A stretch of DNA of 6,652 nucleotides from Kiritimatiellales bacterium (lineage in GTDB: Bacteria > Verrucomicrobiota > Kiritimatiellia > Kiritimatiellales > Pontiellaceae). Under the pieces are notes generated by a model. That model saw only the letters and a program-made list of their open reading frames with translations, searched no databases and was not told where the DNA came from. The position numbers were made by a program, and so were the translations under genes. This document shows, one piece after another, positions 1 to 4,233 of the stretch (positions within the stretch are counted from its first letter, which is position 1; each line of letters begins with the position of its first letter). The DNA is taken from positions 1 through 6,652 of the forward strand of contig JAIPIO010000223.1 of assembly GCA_021734595.1 (NCBI GenBank), given 5' to 3'.

Positions 1-972
1 ACTGGCTCCACCTCCACCATGCCGGGATTCATCCCGCAGCATGAGCGGATTGTCGAGAGCCGCGCATTCCTCGAACTGGACAAGCTGCCCGAAACCCTGC
101 TGGTGCTCGGCGGCGGCTACATCGGATGCGAGCTGGCCTGCATGGCCGCCTCCCTCGGCGTGAAGGTCACCATCGTTGAACTGCTTGCCGACGTTCTCAT
201 GCTACTCGATAAGGATGTCCGCTCGGTCGTCAAGAAGCACATGAAGGATGCGCTGGGCGTCGAGTTCCTGACGGGGGCTGCGATGGAAAACATTGCAGCC
301 ACGGATAAAAGCGTTACCGCTACAGCCGGTGATGCCAAGCTGGAAGCCGACATGCTGCTGGTATCCATCGGACGCAGCCCGGTTACGGACGGCCTGAACC
401 TGGAAGCTGCCGGACTGGCTGTCAATGATAAGGATTATATCGACGTGGACGAATACAGCCGCACCAAAGCCGGCAATATTTTCTGCATCGGCGACGTATC
501 CGGGCGTATGCAGTTGGCACATGCCGCTACATCACAGGCCATTTATGCCGTTGAAACGGCTCTGGGCAAGGAAGCCAAGATCGAGGAAATCGTTATCCCG
601 GGCGTGATCTTCACCTCTCCCGAGGTGGCGCTGGTTGGCATCACTGCCACCGAAGCCAAGGAGCAGGGCATGGAAGTTGCGACCGGAAAATTCTATTTCC
701 GCGGACTCGGCAAAGCCTTGGCCTCCAACGAGACTGATGGATTCGTGAAGATTATTGCGGATGCAAACACCGACCGGATTCTCGGCGCCCAGTGCGTCGG
801 ACCACACGCCACCGACCTGATCAGCGAAATGACGGTGGCCATCCGCGAAGAGCTCACGGTCGAGGAACTGGGCAATACGGTTCACGCCCACCCGACCTTT
901 GCGGAGATCTGGATGGAGGCGGCCCACGCCCTGCACGGCGCCTGTATTCACGCGCCGCCGGCCCGGAAATAA
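1..972 (+). CDS. lpdA: Dihydrolipoyl dehydrogenase (E3), 5' end outside window
   Basis: E3 of 2-oxoacid dehydrogenase or glycine cleavage complexes: it reoxidises dihydrolipoamide with NAD+ through FAD and a redox disulfide, in the cytoplasm. The frame is open from base 1 (visible start TGSTSTMPGF, the end of the FAD domain), so the first in-frame ATG at 19 is internal. The 323 visible residues begin after the lost N-terminal FAD motif and disulfide. Then come the NAD-binding fold with GGGYIG (visible residues 37-42), the second FAD contact NIFCIGDVSG, and the dimerisation domain, which ends in the catalytic dyad HPTFAE (His297, Glu302 in visible numbering). That motif is diagnostic for E3; related mercuric and glutathione reductases are less likely. 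The gene ends at TAA (970-972). No partner E1 or E2 gene is visible, so the complex it serves cannot be told. Confidence 0.93.
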   Translation, partial: TGSTSTMPGFIPQHERIVESRAFLELDKLPETLLVLGGGYIGCELACMAASLGVKVTIVELLADVLMLLDKDVRSVVKKHMKDALGVEFLTGAAMENIAATDKSVTATAGDAKLEADMLLVSIGRSPVTDGLNLEAAGLAVNDKDYIDVDEYSRTKAGNIFCIGDVSGRMQLAHAATSQAIYAVETALGKEAKIEEIVIPGVIFTSPEVALVGITATEAKEQGMEVATGKFYFRGLGKALASNETDGFVKIIADANTDRILGAQCVGPHATDLISEMTVAIREELTVEELGNTVHAHPTFAEIWMEAAHALHGACIHAPPARK

Positions 973-988
973 TTTTAATATCTCCCGG

Positions 989-1017
989 TTGACTGTCAGC
1001 GCGTGAATGGGTACCTT
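989..1017 (+). promoter_or_regulatory. Possible sigma-70-like promoter for the DUF481 gene
   Basis: TTGACT (989-994) is a good -35 match, and TACCTT (1012-1017) is a weak -10 at 17-bp spacing. The -35 overlaps the first arm of the inverted repeat. If this promoter is real, the transcript would start near 1024 and lack that arm, making the repeat a DNA-level operator rather than an RNA hairpin. The -10 matches the consensus poorly. Confidence 0.25.
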
Positions 1018-1047
1018 TCGCGAAAATCAAGTTCACGTTGCTGACAG
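993..1047 (+). promoter_or_regulatory. Long inverted repeat in the leader of the DUF481 gene
   Basis: CTGTCAGC (993-1000) plus CGTGAA (1002-1007) pairs with TTCACG (1032-1037) plus GCTGACAG (1040-1047). This gives 14 base pairs interrupted only by an internal loop (G against TT). The 24-base loop contains the perfect 10-bp palindrome TTTCGCGAAA (1016-1025). The distal arm ends inside the ribosome-binding region, since the AGGA of ACAGGAAACATAATG begins at 1046. The fold could therefore shield initiation, end lpdA transcripts, or act as a DNA operator. There is no U-tract after it, so a classical intrinsic terminator is unlikely. Confidence 0.5.
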
Positions 1048-1055
1048 GAAACATA

Positions 1056-2099
1056 ATGAAAAAGATATTTACTCTGGCCGGGCTGCTTCTGATTGCCGCA
1101 TCCGGTATTGCCCAGGATACGGTGATCTTCTCGAACGGTGATGTCTTAACCGGGCGGATCCTCGAACAAAACGGGGAGGAAGTCCGCCTGAAATCAGCGT
1201 TTTTGGGCGAAGTCACCCTATCTGTGGAAAATATCAAGGAAATCATTCCCGATGGGCAACCCGAGCAAACGGCCAAACCGGTTGAGGCCGCACCGGAACC
1301 GGAAGTTGCGCAGAAATCGCCGCAACCAAAGATTGCCGATGAGCCGGTAATTAATGTGGTCCCGCCCAAACCGGTGCCGCAGATTGCCCAGGAAGAAAAA
1401 GAAGAAGATTCCTGGAAATGGTCAGGCAAAGCCGGGTTTGGCTACTCTGTACGTGAATCCGAAACCATCCAGCGCACCGGTGAAGATACCTACAGACACA
1501 CGAGTAAGGAGAACGAGTCCCTTCGCGTCTACGGCAATGTTGAAACCACCAAGGATGATAATCACCTGCAATGGAACTGGAACTACCGCTACAGCGAATC
1601 CGACGTGCGCAAGAATGACGACTACCTGGCGCTGAACCAGATTTACCGGCGCGACCTGACGGACAAGACCTTTACCCGTGCCAAGACCGCCTACGCGCAG
1701 GACTACTTGCGGGACATCGCGCAGGAAGGCATGCAGACGGCCGAGTTGGGCATGAAGGTGGTTGATAAGCCCACGCTTAAGCTGGGAGCTTCCGCTGGCG
1801 GGGCCATCCATTACTACGAACGGGACATTGAAGACTACTCCGATACCAGTGGCAAGTTTGTCCTGGACCAGAACCTGCGCTGGCAGCTCAACAAGATGTT
1901 GACGCTGTACGAAAACTACACGCATCTCGGAAATCTTGAAGAATACCACCTCGTATTTAAAGGCGGCTTGGAGAACAAACTGATTGAAGATCTGTTTGTG
2001 CGGCTCGAATACCGTCTGGACCGCGATACCGAAGTGATGGACGACGACAAGACCTACTTCGATAAAGCGCTGATCACCAGCCTGCTCTACAAGTTTTAG
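1056..2099 (+). CDS. DUF481 (YdiY-like) secreted outer-membrane barrel protein
   Basis: Predicted 347-residue exported protein of the DUF481 family, whose members are thought to form outer-membrane beta barrels of unknown cargo. A lipoprotein-free signal peptide, MKKIFTLAGLLLIAASGIA, has its likely cut before Gln20. Residues 21-64 (DTVIFSNGDVLTGRIL onward) form a small all-beta module seen in front of many DUF481 barrels. Residues 66-118 are a Pro/Glu-rich linker, probably periplasmic. From about 120 the chain alternates charged and aromatic residues in barrel-like strands (for example LQWNWNYRYSES) and ends in SLLYKF; a terminal Phe is typical of outer-membrane proteins. I chose the ATG at 1056 because AGGA lies 7 bases upstream and it begins a good signal peptide; an in-frame TTG at 1038 lies inside the inverted repeat. 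The stop overlaps that of the convergent small gene. Confidence 0.82.
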   Translation: MKKIFTLAGLLLIAASGIAQDTVIFSNGDVLTGRILEQNGEEVRLKSAFLGEVTLSVENIKEIIPDGQPEQTAKPVEAAPEPEVAQKSPQPKIADEPVINVVPPKPVPQIAQEEKEEDSWKWSGKAGFGYSVRESETIQRTGEDTYRHTSKENESLRVYGNVETTKDDNHLQWNWNYRYSESDVRKNDDYLALNQIYRRDLTDKTFTRAKTAYAQDYLRDIAQEGMQTAELGMKVVDKPTLKLGASAGGAIHYYERDIEDYSDTSGKFVLDQNLRWQLNKMLTLYENYTHLGNLEEYHLVFKGGLENKLIEDLFVRLEYRLDRDTEVMDDDKTYFDKALITSLLYKF

Positions 2100-2251
2100 T
2101 CTAAGGAGCGCCGCGCGTTGCGGCGTTTGCGGAACCGGCGGATCAACCAGCCCGCCAGCAGAAAAACAGCAACAACCACCAGCATCGGGATCACATCACT
2201 GATCGACCCGCATGAAGGCGCACACACATAGCTGACGGCGGTTGGTTCCAT
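2096..2251 (-). CDS. Small single-pass membrane protein (51 aa)
   Basis: An unrecognised 51-residue ORF. It starts MEPTAVSYVCAPSCGSISD, continues with one strongly hydrophobic segment (about residues 20-37, VIPMLVVVAVFLLAGWLI), then a very basic tail (RRFRKRRNARR) and SLD. The positive-inside rule suggests the N-terminus faces outward with Cys10 and Cys14, and the basic tail stays in the cytoplasm. The hydrophobic-plus-Arg layout also resembles exosortase-type C-terminal sorting tails, but here it is nearly the whole protein. An in-frame TGA seven codons upstream leaves the ATG at 2251 as the first start. The ribosome site is weak (GAG three bases before ATG). It follows the FKBP gene by 35 bases on the same strand. 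Its TAA (2098-2096) overlaps the TAG of convergent DUF481. Codons favour G/C third positions like the neighbours. No homologue is known to me, so this is an ORF-level call. Confidence 0.6.
   Translation of the reverse strand: MEPTAVSYVCAPSCGSISDVIPMLVVVAVFLLAGWLIRRFRKRRNARRSLD
2109..2128 (+). terminator. Weak terminator-like hairpin after DUF481
   Basis: CGCCGC (2109-2114), loop GCGTT, GCGGCG (2120-2125), then only three T's. It sits 10 bases after the DUF481 stop. The same bases encode Arg-rich codons of the convergent small membrane protein, so the pairing may be a by-product of CGC codons. Confidence 0.3.
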
Positions 2252-2286
2252 ATTCTCAGTAGCTGGAGTTCACATCCAGCGAAACG

Positions 2287-2709
2287 TTAGACGATTTCCA
2301 CCAGTTCCAGTTCAAAATTGAGGTTCTGACCCGCCAGCGGGTGGTTGGCATCAATCGTGATTTTTTCCTCGGAAACCGCAACGATCTTGACCGGTATCGG
2401 CTGCCCCTGCGGACCCTGCATGTGCAGCTGCATGCCCGCTTCCGGCTCCATGCCTTCCGGGAGCTGTGAACGCTCAAAATCCATAATCATCTCTTCCACC
2501 GGCTCGCCGTAAGCCTCTGCCGACGGAATATGGATGCTCTTCTTTTCGTTCACTTCCATCCCCAGCACACCCTTTTCAAAGCCGGGAATCACCTGGCCGG
2601 ATCCCACTTCAAACTCCAGCGGGTCGCGCCCCACCGACGAGTCGAACTGCTCGCCATCATCCAACGTGCCTGTGTAGTGGATCTTCACTGTCTGTCCGTT
2701 TTCAACCAT
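2287..2709 (-). CDS. SlyD/FKBP-type peptidyl-prolyl isomerase
   Basis: 140-residue cytoplasmic prolyl cis-trans isomerase and folding helper of the short SlyD/FkpB class. The FKBP half is split by an insert-in-flap chaperone domain, as usual in this class. VKIHYTGTLDDGEQFDSS (about 8-25) and GSGQVIPGFEKGVLGM (about 36-51) form the FKBP core. AYGEP opens the flap, residues 75-120 carry the inserted domain (PEGMEPEAGMQLHMQG), and DANHPLAGQNLNFELELVEI closes the fold; the NHPLAGQ motif is diagnostic. It ends directly after the fold, without the His/Cys-rich metal-binding tail of enterobacterial SlyD, so a nickel role is not indicated. There is no signal peptide. AGAGAGG (2723-2717) lies 7 bases before the ATG, a strong ribosome site that fixes the start. 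The small membrane protein follows 35 bases downstream and may share the transcript. Confidence 0.95.
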   Translation of the reverse strand: MVENGQTVKIHYTGTLDDGEQFDSSVGRDPLEFEVGSGQVIPGFEKGVLGMEVNEKKSIHIPSAEAYGEPVEEMIMDFERSQLPEGMEPEAGMQLHMQGPQGQPIPVKIVAVSEEKITIDANHPLAGQNLNFELELVEIV

Positions 2710-2733
2710 CTTACTGCCTCTCTTTTATATGTT

Positions 2734-2750
2734 AAAAAAGGCGACACCTT
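2734..2750 (-). terminator. Marginal terminator-like element between YkgJ and FKBP genes
   Basis: Read on the - strand, AAGG, loop TGTCG, CCTT runs into six T's. The stem is only four pairs, so this could equally be the AT-rich part of the FKBP promoter region. In the same 148-base gap, CTTCAT/ATGAAG (2793-2798 with 2812-2817) form another small dyad. No convincing -35/-10 pair was found for the FKBP gene. Confidence 0.2.
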
Positions 2751-2857
2751 ATCGGTTTAAGCTTGGATGGCAACCCCTTAAGCCGAATGCGACTTCATTT
2801 TTTCCACTTTCATGAAGCAAGTAACCCCATAGTCTCCACGTTCGGTTCGACTAGTTT

Positions 2858-3388
2858 TTATTCGTAGTCATCGAAGAAGTATTCCTCATCTTCTCCCCAA
2901 AGTTCGTCCTTCAGTTGCTCGTATACATTGAAAACGATTGGGCAGACGGAATAATTGTAGACTACTCCCATGAGTCTAAACACGAACTCCTTTTTGTGAA
3001 GGTGGGGGTAGGATCTGCAGTCATTGGGTCTCCCTTGATAGACGGAACAAGAATTGTCAGACAGAAAGGGGCAGGGAGTTTCCCGGAAAGTGAGATCTCC
3101 ATCTTCATCTTTAATAAGGTATTCCTTGTCGAAATCATCTTGGGATATTGAAAGGTGGGATGAGAGTCGAATCATGTCGGGCTGTTTGAGGATTGGATGC
3201 ATAACCCTGCAACAATTTCCACATGCTTGACAATCTATCTGGGACGACACATCTGCATATATTCTGTGAACTACGGCATCCAGTTCTTCAATGTCATACC
3301 CTTTTAGAAATGTTCGAAACCGCCAGTTCTCATCTTCTCTTTCAGATGCAAGCTTCGTGATCAGTTGAAGGTCTGTAACTATTGCCAT
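2858..3388 (-). CDS. YkgJ-family cysteine-cluster (putative Zn/Fe-S) protein
   Basis: 176 residues with the YkgJ/UPF0153 signature: CxxCGxCC (Cys53, 56, 59, 60), then CPFLSDNSCSVYQGRPNDCRSYP (Cys106, 114, 124) and a last CP (Cys149). The eight cysteines fit a metal or Fe-S cluster; some relatives are proposed oxidases or protein-modifying enzymes, but the function is unsettled. There is no signal peptide or membrane segment, so it is probably cytoplasmic. The C-terminus is very acidic (DELWGEDEEYFFDDYE). The start at 3388 is supported by a purine-rich GGGATGGAAAAAG just upstream. The gene is visibly more AT-rich than the genes beyond it on both sides and begins 26 bases after the attC-like boundary at 3414/3413, as cassette genes do. 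No convincing attC was found after its stop, so its cassette status is open. Confidence 0.88.
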   Translation of the reverse strand: MAIVTDLQLITKLASEREDENWRFRTFLKGYDIEELDAVVHRIYADVSSQIDCQACGNCCRVMHPILKQPDMIRLSSHLSISQDDFDKEYLIKDEDGDLTFRETPCPFLSDNSCSVYQGRPNDCRSYPHLHKKEFVFRLMGVVYNYSVCPIVFNVYEQLKDELWGEDEEYFFDDYE

Positions 3389-3407
3389 TGTCTTTTTCCA
3401 TCCCAGG

Positions 3408-3471
3408 TGCCGACGATTCGCGTCACTCTGAGCGGGCGGAGCCCGCGATAGAGTGAACGCGTTGGTTGGGA
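3408..3471 (-). repeat. attC-like recombination site (short integron type)
   Basis: In the - strand reading the element begins with TCCCAAC (close to RYYYAAC), then CCAACGCGTTCACTCT. It has a hairpin CGCGTTCACTCT / AGAGTGACGCG with one bulged T, an inner stem GCGGGC-TCC-GCCCGC, and ends CGAATCGTCGGCA, where GTCGGCA stands in for GTTRRRY. The 64-base length, nested imperfect arms, bulged base and conserved CCCAACCA-n-GCGTT start fit compact attC sites known from environmental integron cassettes. The flank ATCCCA/TGGGAT (3467-3472 with 3400-3405) adds outer symmetry. The terminal GTT has become GTC, so the site may be degenerate. The alternative is an ordinary intergenic hairpin. Confidence 0.6.
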
Positions 3472-3787
3472 TTTTTTTTGTTTATGTGAGCAACACCGAA
3501 TCCAGCAATTGTTCTGCAGATATAGTAACCGGTCACAGCACCAATTAGTAAAAAAACAACCTTCAAGTATACTGGATCGTTACGCTCAATGATTGAGTTG
3601 TTTATCCAGTGTATTGTTGTTGGGATGGAACAGGTTATTCCGATGAATCGGATGATGAATTTGTCAGTAAAACTTTTACACAATAGTTTCATGATGATGG
3701 CGCACCACATTGGGAACAAGAATACAACAATAGAGCAGACGATTGCTATTATGGCTGATGTAACATTCATTTTTTATGTGCCGCCAA
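3414..3787 (-). mobile_element. Candidate integron gene cassette carrying the membrane protein
   Basis: The interval between two attC-like 3' boxes, GTTGGCG (3788-3782) and GTCGGCA (3414-3408), holds exactly one gene and almost nothing else. The two boxes differ only by transitions at positions 3 and 7. The gene starts 18 bases after one and runs into the hairpin before the other. This tight one-gene layout, with a palindromic tail on the same strand, is what a gene cassette looks like. No integron integrase, attI or cassette promoter is in the window, so this would be a remnant or an integrase-less cluster. Both boxes depart from consensus. Confidence 0.45.
3423..3770 (-). CDS. Small multi-pass membrane protein, putative cassette cargo
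   Basis: 115 residues, no family recognised. There are about three hydrophobic helices: residues 5-30 (TSAIIAIVCSIVVFLFPMWC onward), 38-50 (FIIRFIGITCSIP), and 68-90 (VVFLLIGAVTGYYICRTIAG). Short polar links contain INNSIIERNDP. The last 15 residues, PNQRVHSIAGSARSE, are encoded by the attC-like hairpin. Tails of the PNxxxxR type are typical of genes reading into compact attC sites, so the protein proper probably ends near HINKKN. The ATG at 3770 lies 18 bases after the upstream cassette-like boundary. The ribosome site is poor (GGCGGCAC only), common in cassettes. Base composition is AT-rich compared with lpdA, the sulfatase and the flavoprotein. Function unknown. Confidence 0.7.
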   Translation of the reverse strand: MNVTSAIIAIVCSIVVFLFPMWCAIIMKLLCKSFTDKFIIRFIGITCSIPTTIHWINNSIIERNDPVYLKVVFLLIGAVTGYYICRTIAGFGVAHINKKNPNQRVHSIAGSARSE

Positions 3788-3830
3788 CATTTAATGAGTG
3801 GCGCGCCACTTTACGCCTTAATTTGCGACC
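3782..3830 (-). repeat. Degenerate attC-like hairpin upstream of the membrane-protein gene
   Basis: The centre is the perfect 14-bp palindrome AGTGGCGCGCCACT (3797-3810). On the - strand it is flanked by GCAAATTAAGGCGTAA on one side and CATTAAATGTTGGCG on the other, where TTAA pairs with TTAA and GCAA with TTG-C around bulged bases. The 3' box GTTGGCG resembles GTTRRRY; the expected 5' RYYYAAC box is not recognisable. The site's position right before a cassette-like gene supports the reading. An isolated palindrome is the alternative. Confidence 0.4.
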
Positions 3831-3834
3831 AGTC

Positions 3835-3998
3835 TAATTCCGGGTAATGAGGACAACAATGATAAAGTTCAGTAAAATGGTTATTTTACTTTTTTCTACG
3901 ACGTAATATCCGACGATATTGATGTTATGCGGCACACCGCATATCCAGGATGTTTTATACGAGACTGAAGCTGGTATTACATTTCCAAACAAAACAGG
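3835..3998. other. AT-rich non-coding stretch with two adjacent hairpins
   Basis: No credible gene. Two perfect dyads lie six bases apart: AATATC-CGAC-GATATT (3905-3920) and TATGCGG-CACA-CCGCATA (3926-3943). Short hydrophobic readings exist on both strands. On + there is a 15-residue MIKFSKMVILLFSTT (3859-3906) behind GAGG. On - an open tail ends KITILLNFIIVVLITRN at 3834. Either could be a remnant of a cassette gene cut off by the GC-rich block; neither can be called a gene. Composition matches the cassette side, with the change to high GC falling near 3999. Confidence 0.5.
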
Positions 3999-4190
3999 TA
4001 GGGCGCGGAGTCCCTTCCGCGCCGATCGGACGCACAACGTGCGTCCGGGCAGACGGCGTCTGCCCCTCCACGCAACAAAACCGCGGCCGGGGAAAATCGA
4101 AGGGCGCGGTTCCACCCGCGCCGTTTTTCGGACGCCGGGGATGGCATCCCTCCACAGAAGCGACGGTGCGGGGTGCAGGATCGCCTACCC
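3999..4190. repeat. Mosaic of six GC-rich palindromes (REP-like block)
   Basis: Six hairpins follow each other. They are GGCGCGGA/TCCGCGCC (4002-4023), CGGACGCAC/GTGCGTCCG (4027-4047), GGGCAGAC/GTCTGCCC (4047-4065), GGCGCGG/CCGCGCC (4103-4122, then TTTTT), GGGATG-G-CATCCC (4138-4150), and GGGT-gc-AGG/CCTACCC (4171-4190). Three modules are followed by CTCCA. Each stem is different, so this is not a tandem repeat of one unit but a string of distinct palindromes, probably inserted or expanded modules. It lies downstream of the flavoprotein gene, a usual place for REP-like elements, and might block read-through into the cassette genes. Several open frames cross it but are only repeat translations. 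Confidence 0.7.
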
Positions 4191-4233
4191 TCCAGAGAGG
4201 TGATGCGGGAATACGCCTGTATTTTACACCCTT

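Noticed and set aside
19..21. ATG at 19 as the lpdA start
   Set aside because: The frame is open upstream and the residues before it belong to the FAD domain. Starting here would remove the FAD motif and catalytic disulfide.
1038..1055. In-frame TTG start for the DUF481 gene
   Set aside because: It would put six residues before a good signal peptide, has no ribosome site, and lies in the inverted repeat. The ATG at 1056 has AGGA at 7 bases.
2740..2857. Possible attC after the YkgJ gene (ACCGAAC, CCGAA/TTCGG, CTTCAT/ATGAAG)
   Set aside because: ACCGAAC resembles RYYYAAC, but the arms do not nest in attC order and no GTTRRRY-like box pairs with it. Too weak to annotate.
4103..4128. Intrinsic terminator on + (GGCGCGG/CCGCGCC then T5)
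   Set aside because: There is no + strand gene upstream for it to end, and it is one of six similar palindromes, so it was treated as part of the repeat block.
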